DNA from: Pseudoalteromonas luteoviolacea DSM 6061
Lineage (GTDB): Bacteria > Pseudomonadota > Gammaproteobacteria > Enterobacterales > Alteromonadaceae
Direction of reading: 5' to 3'
Assembly: GCF_001625655.1 (NCBI RefSeq)
Contig: NZ_AUYB01000068.1
Location: 1 to 55,734, forward strand
Length of the DNA: 55,734 nt
Part shown: positions 25,044-33,942 of the stretch, piece after piece
Layout: each line of letters starts with the position of its first letter
Numbering within the stretch: the first letter of the stretch is position 1
Translations under genes and position numbers: made by a program
Notes under the pieces: model-generated
What the model was told of the DNA's origin: nothing
What the model saw: only the letters and a program-made list of their open reading frames with translations
Databases searched by the model: none

Positions 25044-28000
25044 CTACTTCGTCATCAACGGTGCGCCAACTGTCCACGGGCCACCAGCATCAATAACTGA
25101 TTGCTGAAGTTGTGGGATGTCGCTTTGTTGTAGAGACTTGACGCGTTTGCTTACACTATCTAGACGTTTACTAGCATAGTCAAACTGATCTTTATGCTGC
25201 TGTGTTGGGCCGTAGGTAGACCAAGCAGCAGTCATTGCATAGAACAATCGACTAGAGATGTTTGCAGGCTTAGTTCCCATACGGTCACGCGACTTAAGGC
25301 CATTAAGTTCAATATTAATTGCATTGATCTCAGCTTGAATATTCGCGTAGTTCGCTTCCAGAGCCGCAATGTCACCCGGAGTACGGTCTATAGCTGTACG
25401 TAGTGTCTTCATTGACTTATTTAACTCACCAATCACTGCGTTTACTGCGCTAGCTCGTCTTTGTGCGTTTGCTATTTTCTTACCAAACTCGAGCACTTTT
25501 TTAGCGGACGCGGCTTGCAATGAACCACCAGTGATAGGCTTCAACTCAAACTCTACCGGTTCAGCAAGTTGTGATACTGTACCGCCTACACGCTTGTATA
25601 ACGTTGCGCTATAAGTACCTGGGATAGCCAATAAGCCAGTGCCAAATGGGTTCCAACCTGAAGATTCAACCCCCGTTACCGCTTTACCTGTCGCATAGGT
25701 CATATCCCATGTTACACGGTGAAGACCTTTGGTAGTTTTACCCGCCACACGATTTACAAACTCGCCGTCCTTATCACGGATCTCAAGGTATACAGCTGGT
25801 TTTGGCTCTTGGTTTTCTTTTTCGATTTCCTCCCACGCTGGGTATTGTGGGTAATCTTTATCTTTAACCATGTCTTTCTCAGCTTTTTGACGTTGCTCTT
25901 TTGCAGTCAATAAGCTGTCTTTTAAGAAGTAAGTCAAAGTCGCACCATGCTCAGGATTTTTCGCTGCATAACGATCATCACCATCTGTATCCGTGTGGTT
26001 ACCGTCTAGGCTAAACCACTTAACCGGACGACTAGGCGCAATCAACATCGCCTCTTGCTCCATAGACTTTTCAGTTAGCGCTCGCAGTGGAGCGTAGTCG
26101 TCAAGTATGTAAATACCACGACCAAAAGTGCCTGCAACTAAATCGTTTTCTCTGCGCTGAATTTTAACATCACGCGTAGAAATTGTAGGGATACCACCAT
26201 TGAGTTCAGTCCACTTTTTACCACCATCAACGGTGAAGAAAATACCGAACTCTGTACCAATAAACATGAGGTTTTTATTTACATGGTCTTGAACGATACG
26301 CCACACCAAGTGTTTTTCTGGCAAATCATCAGCGAGTGATTGCCAAGTCTTACCTAGATCAGAAGATTTGATTAGATAAGGCTTAAAATCACCATACTTG
26401 TGGTTATCCAGTGCAACATAAACCGTATTAGGGTCAAACAAGTCAGCACGGATATCATTGACATAAGCCATTGCTGGAACACCTTCAATGCTATTTAAGT
26501 CAATTTTTTTCCAGTTCTTACCACCATCTTTGGTCACTTGGATCAATCCATCATCCGTACCCGCCCACAAAATTTTGTCGTCCACAGGGCTTTCAGTGAA
26601 GTTTGCAATGGTATGATATTCAGACATTGCATAGATATCCCAACCAGCTTCAACCGACCAAGTTCTTCCCATCACCGGCATGTGCATACGATTTTCATTT
26701 TTGGTTAAATCATTGGAGATTGGCTTCCAGCTATCGCCCCTGTCATCCGAACGCCAAACACGTTGCGAGGCAAAGTACAAGCGTTTCGGATCATGAGAAG
26801 ATACATTGATTGGCGCATCCCAGTTAAAACGCTCAGCAGGCTCTCCAGGACGAGGTTGTGGCTTAATGTATACACCTTCTCGGGTTTTAAGGTCATGACG
26901 CGTCAAGTTACCTTGCTGCCACTGTGAATACATGATGTTAGGGTTACCTGGTTCAACCGCAGGTTGATGGCCGTCTCCTCCTAATGTCAGGAACCAATCT
27001 TTATTTTTGATCCCTTCTGCACGTCGAGTTCGCGACGGACCGCCTTGTGTTGAATTATCTTGTGCGCCGGCATACACCGTATAGAACGGTTCTGCATCAT
27101 CTGGAGCAACCTTGTAGAACTGCGTTAATGGTAAGTTTGCCATAAAACGCCAATTGGCCATGCGGTCATGAGACATATATATGCCACCATCAGAGCCAAT
27201 TAACACAAAATCAGGATCTGTTGGGTGGAAAGCAAAGGCATGATCATCTACGTGCTTGCGCTTGGTGTTGATTGGCGTCCACGTTTTACCGCCATCGTCA
27301 GACACTTTGCTGTAGTTACTCGCAATATAGACACGGTCAAGCTGGTGTTGATCTGCAAAGATTTCTTGGTAGTAATGCGGGCCAGTTCCACCGCCTACTT
27401 CATCAGACATTCTTGTCCAACTGGCACCGCGATTGTCTGAGCGATAAAACCCGCCTTTACGGTTATCAGTTTCAATTGTGGCATAAACAATATCTGGATT
27501 AATTGGTGAGATTGCCATACCAATTTTACCCATATTACCTTTTGGCAATCCTGTTTTTAGCTCCGTCCAAGTTTCTCCGCCATCATCAGAGGTATGGATC
27601 CCTGCTCCCGGACCTGTGCCAACGTATGTTGCTACAGTTCTTTGGCGAGACCAGGTCGCCGCATATAACTTTTTCGGGTTACGAGGATCAATTAATAACG
27701 AGGTAACACCTGTCCACTCATCCTCAGGTTTAAGCACTTGCTTCCAAGTCTCACCACCATCTGTGGTTTTATATAATCCACGCTCTCCTCCACTACTCCA
27801 CAAAGGGCCTTGGGCTGAAACCCAAACGGTATTCGAGTCGGTTGGATGGACCTTAATATCAGAAATACGTTCTGACTCTTTTAGCCCCATATTTTTCCAT
27901 GTCTTACCACCATCTACGGATTTATAGACACCATCACCAAAACTGATGTGGCGGCCACCATTGTTTTCTCCGGTCCCTACCCAAATGATGTTTGAATTGC

Positions 28001-28313
28001 TTGGGTCAATTGTCACATCGCCTGTCGAGTACACGGCTTGTTTATCAAAGATGGGTGTCCAAGTAGTACCAGCATTAACCGTTTTCCACACACCACCTGA
28101 ACCAACTGCGGTGTACCATGTTGATGGGTTGTTTTGGTCTACTTCAATATCCGCAATACGACCTGACATGTAAGCAGGACCAATGTTGCGCAGCTTCATC
28201 GCTTCAAAAGTTTGACTGTTAAAAATTGATTTCTCATCTGACTCGTTTGCTAATGCATTAGAAGTCACTAGAGCAATAGATACAGCTAACGCTGTTTTTA
28301 GGAGAGTTTTCAT
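25044..28313 (-). CDS. Large secreted BNR/Asp-box beta-propeller protein (sortilin/VPS10-like)
   Basis: A 1089-residue exported protein with a signal peptide (KTALAVSIALVTSNALA, cut near ALA-NE). About ten Asp-box repeats of the form S-x-D-x-G-x-T-W are visible (KSVDGGKTWKNM, KTTDGGETWKQV, TSDDGGETWTEL, RSDNRGASWTRM, VSDDGGKTWTPI, RSDDRGDSWKPI and others), giving two stacked beta-propellers as in sortilin-like glycosyl-hydrolase-annotated proteins. The C-terminal third holds a beta domain (LHRVTWDMTYATG) and a helical hairpin region (about 950-1050). The ATG at 28313 gives a standard signal peptide; one at 28340 is also in frame. Stand-alone gene. Catalytic activity is unproven; carbohydrate or peptide binding is likely. 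Confidence 0.9.
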   Translation of the reverse strand: MKTLLKTALAVSIALVTSNALANESDEKSIFNSQTFEAMKLRNIGPAYMSGRIADIEVDQNNPSTWYTAVGSGGVWKTVNAGTTWTPIFDKQAVYSTGDVTIDPSNSNIIWVGTGENNGGRHISFGDGVYKSVDGGKTWKNMGLKESERISDIKVHPTDSNTVWVSAQGPLWSSGGERGLYKTTDGGETWKQVLKPEDEWTGVTSLLIDPRNPKKLYAATWSRQRTVATYVGTGPGAGIHTSDDGGETWTELKTGLPKGNMGKIGMAISPINPDIVYATIETDNRKGGFYRSDNRGASWTRMSDEVGGGTGPHYYQEIFADQHQLDRVYIASNYSKVSDDGGKTWTPINTKRKHVDDHAFAFHPTDPDFVLIGSDGGIYMSHDRMANWRFMANLPLTQFYKVAPDDAEPFYTVYAGAQDNSTQGGPSRTRRAEGIKNKDWFLTLGGDGHQPAVEPGNPNIMYSQWQQGNLTRHDLKTREGVYIKPQPRPGEPAERFNWDAPINVSSHDPKRLYFASQRVWRSDDRGDSWKPISNDLTKNENRMHMPVMGRTWSVEAGWDIYAMSEYHTIANFTESPVDDKILWAGTDDGLIQVTKDGGKNWKKIDLNSIEGVPAMAYVNDIRADLFDPNTVYVALDNHKYGDFKPYLIKSSDLGKTWQSLADDLPEKHLVWRIVQDHVNKNLMFIGTEFGIFFTVDGGKKWTELNGGIPTISTRDVKIQRRENDLVAGTFGRGIYILDDYAPLRALTEKSMEQEAMLIAPSRPVKWFSLDGNHTDTDGDDRYAAKNPEHGATLTYFLKDSLLTAKEQRQKAEKDMVKDKDYPQYPAWEEIEKENQEPKPAVYLEIRDKDGEFVNRVAGKTTKGLHRVTWDMTYATGKAVTGVESSGWNPFGTGLLAIPGTYSATLYKRVGGTVSQLAEPVEFELKPITGGSLQAASAKKVLEFGKKIANAQRRASAVNAVIGELNKSMKTLRTAIDRTPGDIAALEANYANIQAEINAINIELNGLKSRDRMGTKPANISSRLFYAMTAAWSTYGPTQQHKDQFDYASKRLDSVSKRVKSLQQSDIPQLQQSVIDAGGPWTVGAPLMTK

Positions 28314-28599
28314 TTTCACACCAAAGGTTATTATTTTCATTCATCCCAGCGGGAAACATTAACCTAACATATGATAAAGGTGTGTAAATAATCGCTCATG
28401 CTACAAGAAATTGAGTTAAATGTTATGATGTAACAAAGTATGTAATACTTAGCCTATGCCTGAAAAATTAAAAAATGATAATTTATTCATCAACTTAGAC
28501 TCACACCTGAGCAAGTATGTATTTAATTTAGGGAAAACAACAACTAACACTGAAAGAAGTTGCTTTCCCAGCAAAAGCCTACCTAAAAGAAAAAATCAG

Positions 28600-29049
28600 C
28601 TAAAAGGCTAACTTTGCAAGTATTTCTCCTTCTTCTTCATCAAAGCCATACTCAACAAAGCCAAGACTGGCATAAAATGACTTAGCGGCTGCATTTTTAG
28701 GATCATAACAAATTTCAATAAATTCTAGGTCTGCATTGCGCTTAATTTCCTCGATAGCTAGGATTATGGCTCGGCGCCCTATTCCTTTCTTTTGAAACTT
28801 TTCATCCACCATGAAGCGCCAAATAGAAACCATATTTTTATTCTCTGGAACCCACATAAAAAAACCAACCGGCTCATCATCCAAATAAATCCCGCGAGTT
28901 TGATAATGTGAATTGTAATGTGATTCCACCAGCGACCACATATTACACGCCACAAAATCCTGCTGTTCCTTGCTGACATCTAGGTCACATATGGCTTCAT
29001 AGTTAAGCTGAGAAACTGGTCTCAACGACACATTGCCATGGATTGCCAT
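28600..29049 (-). CDS. GNAT family acetyltransferase (polyamine-acetyltransferase-like)
   Basis: A 149-residue GNAT with the BltD/SpeG-like layout: an N-terminal LRPVSQLNYEAICDLDV, the central RGIYLDDEPVGFFMW, then the acetyl-CoA loop VDEKFQKKGIGRRAI (about 87-101) and the C-terminal PKNAAAKSFYASLGFVEYG. AAGGAG precedes the ATG. It is the last gene of the kptA-vat-membrane protein run (41-bp gap). Acetylation of diamines or spermidine is suggested only by resemblance. Confidence 0.88.
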   Translation of the reverse strand: MAIHGNVSLRPVSQLNYEAICDLDVSKEQQDFVACNMWSLVESHYNSHYQTRGIYLDDEPVGFFMWVPENKNMVSIWRFMVDEKFQKKGIGRRAIILAIEEIKRNADLEFIEICYDPKNAAAKSFYASLGFVEYGFDEEEGEILAKLAF

Positions 29050-29090
29050 TACTAACTCCTTCTACTAATCAATGGGTTAAATACGCTCAA

Positions 29091-29528
29091 CTATATCTTG
29101 ATCAACTTAAGCCGTTGCTTATATCGCCATGTAAAGCCCAGTATCGCAATTGCAATTACATTAATGGTAATTGAAACAGAACCAAGATCGAGACTCACAC
29201 CAATCACAGAAAATGGATTTAAACCCAAATTCCACTCGCCTAATTTCATCGTCGCAATTTGAAATAAACTTAGCCATAGCAAGCCCTTCACCAAAGATTC
29301 TGGGCTCTTTACCCATTGCCTAACCAAGTATGCATAAAGCGCAACAAAAAAGAACATGTATCCCAATTTAACAAAGCTCAGTACATGATCGAAATTGCTC
29401 TTATCAATTGCATATAAAATAAAAGTAGCCGCTGAAAAAACCAAAGAAACAAGTAAAAGAATGACATTAGCTTTATAGCTCTTTGATTCTTTAGTCATTG
29501 ATTCACGCGTCGTATTTACTTCAGTCAT
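29091..29528 (-). CDS. Four-helix inner-membrane protein, unknown function
   Basis: A 145-residue protein with four hydrophobic segments (VILLLVSLVFSAATFILYAI, LGYMFFFVALYAYLV, LLWLSLFQIATMKL and SITINVIAIAILGFTWRY) and a basic C-terminus. I do not recognise the family. Its start overlaps the end of the Vat-like gene by 8 nt and it has GAGG before the ATG, so it belongs to that operon. It could be a helper to one of the acetyltransferases or a small DoxX/DUF-type membrane protein. Confidence 0.8.
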   Translation of the reverse strand: MTEVNTTRESMTKESKSYKANVILLLVSLVFSAATFILYAIDKSNFDHVLSFVKLGYMFFFVALYAYLVRQWVKSPESLVKGLLWLSLFQIATMKLGEWNLGLNPFSVIGVSLDLGSVSITINVIAIAILGFTWRYKQRLKLIKI

Positions 29529-30159
29529 GGTTTACCTCTTGTAACTTCTCCAAATCGCCACCAACTATCACGTCTAGGTGAGTCGTTATTTTTTCCACTG
29601 GCCAATCCCACCAAGCGATCTCTAAAAGTGCATTGATCACAGGTTGCTCAAAGCGCATTCTGATTACTTTTGCGGGGTTCCCACCAACAATACTGTATGG
29701 CGGTACATCTTGAGTGACGACAGATTTACTTGCAATTATCGCCCCAGTACCAATCTTAACACCCGCCATAATTGTGGATTCATACCCAACCCACACATCA
29801 TGTCCAATCTCGGTGTCTCCTTTGTATGGCAGCTCCCCTTCCTGGGGCATCGCTTTCTCCCACCCATTGCCAAATATGTAAAACGGATAAGTAGAAAACC
29901 CAGACATTTGATGATTCGCGCCATTCATGATGAACTTTACGCCTGTTGCAATGGCGCAAAACTTTCCTATTTTTAATTTATCACCAATAAAATCAAAGTG
30001 ATACAGCACATTTTTTTCAAAGTTTTCTGGACCTTGGGGATCATCATAATAGGTATAGTCACCTACGATGATGTTCTCGCGTGTAATAAAATTTTTCAGA
30101 TAACCCACTTGAGGAAACCCTTCAAGGGGCGACTTGTTATTTGGATTGGGTCCTTTCAA
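29521..30159 (-). CDS. Vat-family streptogramin A/xenobiotic O-acetyltransferase
   Basis: A 212-residue left-handed beta-helix (hexapeptide repeat) acetyltransferase. The match to Vat enzymes runs the full length: start KGPNPNN, YYDDPQGPENFEKNVLYHF, KLKIGKFCAI, the catalytic His in IMNGANHQM (H83), YPFYIFGNGWEK, IGHDVWVGYESTIMAGVKIG and VGGNPAKVIRMRF, ending in a helical WWDWPVEKI. The start codon is TTG, chosen because AAAGGTG lies 7 nt upstream and because this N-terminus aligns with known Vat starts. Relatives inactivate streptogramin A. Chromosomal Vat-like genes often have other, unknown natural acceptors, so resistance is not implied. Confidence 0.9.
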   Translation of the reverse strand: MKGPNPNNKSPLEGFPQVGYLKNFITRENIIVGDYTYYDDPQGPENFEKNVLYHFDFIGDKLKIGKFCAIATGVKFIMNGANHQMSGFSTYPFYIFGNGWEKAMPQEGELPYKGDTEIGHDVWVGYESTIMAGVKIGTGAIIASKSVVTQDVPPYSIVGGNPAKVIRMRFEQPVINALLEIAWWDWPVEKITTHLDVIVGGDLEKLQEVNHD

Positions 30160-30174
30160 AATAGCACCTTTATA

Positions 30175-30711
30175 TCAATTTTTATCGTTCACAATTTTGT
30201 CTGCGGGCACATGCTCCACCAGCCAGACATCATTTTTAGTTTTATAAAATTGTGCGCCTTGTTGATGCATCAGTTCAGAATCTATGGTCAGAATTACGGC
30301 GCTGCCATAGCGACTGCCAACGGTGCGTGCAGTTTCTGCTGACTCAGTTAAATGAACATGGTGGCGGTCTCCTTTGAGTAAACCTTTTGATTTAATTGAA
30401 TCTAAAAATCGAGTAGCTGTACCGTGGTACAAACTTTTCGGTGGATTCGATGGTACTAAGCCTAAGTCGACTTGAATTGAATGGCCTTGGTTTGCTCTGA
30501 TCTTTTTACCATCTTCGCTAATAGCAAAGCGTTGTTTATCATTACTTTGGACAATCCCAGCGATTAACTCTGAAGTCAGTGTGAATTTATTAGTCTTTGA
30601 GATAAGTTCGCTGATGTTTGCCCAGCCTTGCGGGTCTAGTTCAAGGTTTATTAATTCAGGCTGATGCCTAAGGATCAAGCTTAAGTATTTTGATATTTTT
30701 TTATTTTCCAT
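30175..30711 (-). CDS. kptA: RNA 2'-phosphotransferase (Tpt1/KptA family)
   Basis: A 178-residue NAD+-dependent enzyme that moves an internal RNA 2'-phosphate to NAD, giving ADP-ribose cyclic phosphate and nicotinamide. Motifs: ILRHQPE (R15-H16), an N-terminal winged-helix lobe, IRANQGHS (72-78), SLYHGT (94-98), and HHVHLTES (117-124). In yeast it finishes tRNA splicing; its bacterial RNA or other substrate is unresolved. It is first in a tight run with vat-like (15-bp gap), membrane and GNAT genes. Confidence 0.95.
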   Translation of the reverse strand: MENKKISKYLSLILRHQPELINLELDPQGWANISELISKTNKFTLTSELIAGIVQSNDKQRFAISEDGKKIRANQGHSIQVDLGLVPSNPPKSLYHGTATRFLDSIKSKGLLKGDRHHVHLTESAETARTVGSRYGSAVILTIDSELMHQQGAQFYKTKNDVWLVEHVPADKIVNDKN

Positions 30712-30769
30712 GGCCCCGTAATGTAGCCGATTTTATTGATTTAGTTAAGTGGTATAAGTCGCTTTATGA

Positions 30770-30800
30770 AATTGCGCATATATCAATAATATGCGCAATT
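30770..30800 (-). terminator. 12-bp hairpin downstream of the ABM gene
   Basis: AATTGCGCATAT and its exact complement flank a 7-nt loop, 3 bp after the ABM-protein stop and before kptA. Little T follows on the minus strand, so it may be a terminator or a stability element. Confidence 0.65.
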
Positions 30801-30803
30801 AAA

Positions 30804-31094
30804 CTATAAATCACTTTTATAGTAATAACTTACTGTGGGTGGCTTGGTCAGATGTGATACAAGTTCTCCTAACACACCATTATTTTCAATATGTAACATA
30901 TAGTTTTTATGATCCACCTTACTTTGCCAGTCCTCATCGATTAGCATTTGAGAACGGGCTTCATCAAATAAGATCCCAACTCTGTTACACCCATAAAATT
31001 TTCGTACATTAGGTAAATTATGATGTAAAAAACGTGTCAGCGCCTCGCTATTCTCGGGCTTCAAACTACAGACTATTTGTACTTTAACGGACAT
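30804..31094 (-). CDS. Small ABM-fold protein
   Basis: A 96-residue dimeric alpha-beta barrel protein. The pattern VKVQIVCSLKPENSEALTRFLHHNLPNVRKFYGC matches ABM/quinol monooxygenase-like folds, followed by QMLIDEDWQSKVDHKNYMLH. AAGGAGG is 5 nt before the ATG. It lies 87 bp after an AraC-type gene on the same strand, so AraC may be transcribed into it or control it. No substrate can be named. Confidence 0.82.
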   Translation of the reverse strand: MSVKVQIVCSLKPENSEALTRFLHHNLPNVRKFYGCNRVGILFDEARSQMLIDEDWQSKVDHKNYMLHIENNGVLGELVSHLTKPPTVSYYYKSDL

Positions 31095-31181
31095 AATGCC
31101 TCCTTATCATTCAGTGCAATACCAGTTTACTGAGACACGCGACATAAACTGCCCTCAACCTGCAAAAGTACTGTTTTTCGT

Positions 31182-32072
31182 TCATCCTTTTAAAGCCTGT
31201 TGTTTTGGCGTTTCTCCAAATGTATTTTTATAGGCCTTAATAAAGTGAGATACATTACTGTAACCAACCTCCAACGCCACGGTCGTTATACACATATCTC
31301 CCCGAGTAATGAGCTTTTTAGCATATTGCATGCGCTTATTAATCAACCATTGTTTTGGGGTTTGTTGGAATGCTTGTTTAAACTCGCGCTGAAAGCCAGA
31401 AATACTACGCCCAGATAGTTTGGCTAGATCCGTTACTGACAATTTTAATATTCGCTCATTTTCTAATAGTCGGCGCATATTACGCTTTGCAGGTAATGCC
31501 AACTCAGAGCTCTGGAGCAAAGCTCGCAAATCCTTTCCATAGATGGCGTTTAAAATATGCAAAAGTTCAAGAAGCTTGCATTCCAGCATGCCTTTAATAC
31601 AGACTTCATGTTCAATGTATAGCCCTAATTGTTTAAAAAAGGCTGTTACTGTTTCGTGCTCTATCGTTAAAGCCCCCATATTTTCCTGCTTTGATAGAGA
31701 CAAACAACAATCTACAGATAACAAAAACCGTTCAATTACCTGTTTATTAATGAATACCAACCAAGCCTTTAGGTTATGCGTACACTTTACAAAGTCAGAA
31801 TGTAGGTTTTGCCCTTGGCACAGTAAAACGCCTTGCCCCTCGTTTAATGCAATTTGGTCATTTTGCCACGTGGTCAGAGTTTCTGCTCCACCTTCCACAA
31901 AGACCAAGCAAAGTTGATTAGTGTAAAACTCAACATCAACCAAATCTTGTTGCAAATCTTTGTAGTAAATCGCTGAACCGTCAGAGCCAACAACTTTGTC
32001 GACGTCAGACAGTGCGCCTAAAGCCTGAGGGATCACTAAAATATGTTGTAGACAATAATCCGCTGCATCCAT
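31182..32072 (-). CDS. AraC family transcriptional regulator
   Basis: A 296-residue regulator with an N-terminal effector domain (about 1-165, LDVEFYTNQLCLVFVEGGAE and QNLHSDFV style cupin-like strands) and a C-terminal AraC domain (about 195-296): LSVTDLAKLSGRSISGFQREFKQAF, TPKQWLINKRMQYAKKLI, TTVALEVGYSNVSHFIKAYKN and FGETPKQ. GGGG precedes the ATG. It lies between the S66 peptidase and the small ABM gene, all on the minus strand. Confidence 0.93.
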   Translation of the reverse strand: MDAADYCLQHILVIPQALGALSDVDKVVGSDGSAIYYKDLQQDLVDVEFYTNQLCLVFVEGGAETLTTWQNDQIALNEGQGVLLCQGQNLHSDFVKCTHNLKAWLVFINKQVIERFLLSVDCCLSLSKQENMGALTIEHETVTAFFKQLGLYIEHEVCIKGMLECKLLELLHILNAIYGKDLRALLQSSELALPAKRNMRRLLENERILKLSVTDLAKLSGRSISGFQREFKQAFQQTPKQWLINKRMQYAKKLITRGDMCITTVALEVGYSNVSHFIKAYKNTFGETPKQQALKG

Positions 32073-32123
32073 TTTATCTTGCCCCTCAATTTAGCGTTTC
32101 GAATGTGCTACTAGTTAATAGCA

Positions 32124-33176
32124 TCACTGACCTAGTTCAAAAGGAGATTCTAATAATCTAACCTGCTTAGTATCACTATTGATTTCAGTCATAATACCTT
32201 GCGGCAGGATGATTTGAGGGTCTGTATGACCAAAGTCTAAATTACTTACCAATGTAAGTTCGTTGCAACCAAATTCCCCTGCTACTACCGACACAATTAC
32301 TTCATCGAGCTGTGCTTTTTCTTCATCGCTATAATCTCTCGCTCGACCAAATAGGATCCCTGAAACTTGCTCAAAAACGCCCATCACGCCGTAATTTCTC
32401 AACCAGTATTTTACATAGTCAATTGAAGGCTTTTCTTCTGACGTTTCAAAAAACAGTATTTTACCTTGCCAAAAATTTGCCCTCGGCCAATATTGTGTGC
32501 CTTTAAGCATTTCCAGCACCTCAATACATCCACCAAATAACTGACCTGATACGCAACCATGACCTAAACTAGGTGACTGTATAAACCTTGGTCCACCGTT
32601 ACTTTTTTGAGGATGAAGCTTGCCTTCGTTACTTGTCTCAAACCAGTCAGGGTAGCCATCGCTATAATGACTAAATACCGGGAAGGTTCGACTTGAATAT
32701 TCGTTAAATAGAAACGACTTTACATAATCTTGATACTTACTCGAAAAACTATGGAATTGAGAAAATCCAGCCATAATAGAGGGGCCATTAAAGGTGACTA
32801 AGCCCAGTTGATTTACAAATACAGAGACCGCAGTAAAATCCGAAAACCCCATAAAAAACTTGGGGTTCGCTTTAATAATATCTGGGTCTAAGTACTTTAG
32901 AATTCTGGCTGAGTCGTTTCCGCCAATTGATGCAATAATACCGTGTATATTGTTATCCGAAAAAGCACGGTTGATATCATCAGCTCTCATTTGTGGATTG
33001 TTGAATACATCTGCTATGTCCATGCGTGCTGTTGGATACTCCACAACATTGAGACCAAGCGCTGTTAAGTTGCGAATACCACTATCAAAGATATGTGGAA
33101 ACACGGAAGGTAAACCGGTTGAAGGAGACAATACCGCTATATTGTCTCCCGCTCTCAATCGCTTTGGCTTTATCAA
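32124..33176 (-). CDS. S66 family LD-carboxypeptidase (MccF-like)
   Basis: A 350-residue S66-family serine peptidase. The catalytic Ser is S89 in ASIGGNDSAR, with E219 (GGCIEVLEM) and H317 (NLDFGHTDP) completing the triad. The N-terminal RAGDNIAVLSPSTG is typical. MccF members cleave the amide of microcin C nucleotide-peptides; LdcA members trim the L,D bond of cytosolic murein peptides. Length and the FETSEE stretch fit the MccF-like branch better. The start is TTG with AAGGAG 7 nt upstream, no ATG nearby. Neighbours give no immunity cluster. Confidence 0.88.
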   Translation of the reverse strand: MIKPKRLRAGDNIAVLSPSTGLPSVFPHIFDSGIRNLTALGLNVVEYPTARMDIADVFNNPQMRADDINRAFSDNNIHGIIASIGGNDSARILKYLDPDIIKANPKFFMGFSDFTAVSVFVNQLGLVTFNGPSIMAGFSQFHSFSSKYQDYVKSFLFNEYSSRTFPVFSHYSDGYPDWFETSNEGKLHPQKSNGGPRFIQSPSLGHGCVSGQLFGGCIEVLEMLKGTQYWPRANFWQGKILFFETSEEKPSIDYVKYWLRNYGVMGVFEQVSGILFGRARDYSDEEKAQLDEVIVSVVAGEFGCNELTLVSNLDFGHTDPQIILPQGIMTEINSDTKQVRLLESPFELGQ

Positions 33177-33527
33177 GTTAAAACTCCTTTTTATTTTTCT
33201 TGATATTTTTATACATTAATCAATATTATATTCATAGTATTAGTCGCCATTGGTGTAAAAAAGTAAGTTTATAAGTGGAGTTCGTTTGTCATAAAATGAC
33301 GCTCAAATTTTAAACTGCACACGCGTGTTTTAAATACTAAATCTCTTCAAAGCAACACCACTTTCGATGATAAAAAAGCCAAATAAAGCAATATGCCCTT
33401 TTTACCATAATTTGCCTTCAGCTAATAATCCTGTTAGCGTTAATTTACCCAGACACAACAATCTAGCTAAATAATGTACGTGGTAGTTGAGCGTAAATAC
33501 CACAATTAACCAACACAAGGAGTTGTT
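33177..33527. other. Intergenic stretch, divergent promoters, no gene seen
   Basis: A 351-bp AT-rich region between the S66 peptidase (minus) and a small membrane protein gene (plus). The only notable structure is the perfect palindrome ACACGCGTGT at 33319-33328. A 35-codon ORF near 33367 lacks a ribosome site and is not called. Confidence 0.5.
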
Positions 33528-33833
33528 ATGTTTTGGATTAGTAATATTTTGGGATTAGCTGTAGCTTGGTACTTTACGGACCTCCAATCACCATCGATGG
33601 TTGAGGGGATCATCTGTCCAATTCTGATTGCTGTCTTTATTTTTAGTATGTTTAGACAGCTTTATATAGCAGCAAAATCATCTACTGCTGCGCCCAACAC
33701 GAAGGCACAGTCTAACGATGGCGGCGCTTATTTAGTAAACCCCAGCGTAGATAAACACAAGCATGACGGCGACAGTGATATTAGCCAAAGCTTTGGTGGA
33801 GATTCAGGTGGTGGCGACGCTGGCGGCATGTAA
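33528..33833 (+). CDS. Small membrane protein with Gly-rich tail
   Basis: A 101-residue protein of unknown family. Two hydrophobic stretches lie in residues 1-45 (WISNILGLAVAWYF and IICPILIAVFIFSMF). Then comes a hydrophilic, probably disordered tail ending in FGGDSGGGDAGGM. AAGGAG lies 5 nt before the ATG, a strong ribosome site, so I accept the gene. It converges on the OsmC-YcaO gene with a shared terminator. Confidence 0.75.
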   Translation: MFWISNILGLAVAWYFTDLQSPSMVEGIICPILIAVFIFSMFRQLYIAAKSSTAAPNTKAQSNDGGAYLVNPSVDKHKHDGDSDISQSFGGDSGGGDAGGM

Positions 33834-33890
33834 TGCACGGCCATATAACGCGTAAGGGACTAAGTTGCCAGTCCTAGATAGTAAACGTAA

Positions 33891-33922
33891 AAAAGCCCGA
33901 ATGTCATATTTCGGGCTTTTTG
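33891..33922. terminator. Bidirectional intrinsic terminator
   Basis: An 11-bp stem AAAAGCCCGAA/TTCGGGCTTTT with an 8-nt loop. A and T tracts on both sides serve the small membrane protein gene and the convergent osmC-ycaO gene. Confidence 0.9.
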
Positions 33923-33942
33923 TTTCCAATTACTGGTTCAAA

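Noticed and set aside
27616..27927. 103-codon plus-strand ORF inside the BNR-repeat gene
   Set aside because: Antisense of Asp-box repeats; its regularity reflects the repeats on the coding strand.
28456..28611. 51-codon plus-strand ORF between the BNR gene and the GNAT gene
   Set aside because: No ribosome site, no recognisable sequence and it overlaps the end of the convergent GNAT gene; treated as chance.
33367..33474. 35-codon ORF upstream of the small membrane protein gene
   Set aside because: No ribosome site and no leader or Cys pattern; not comparable to the peptide gene at 47298.
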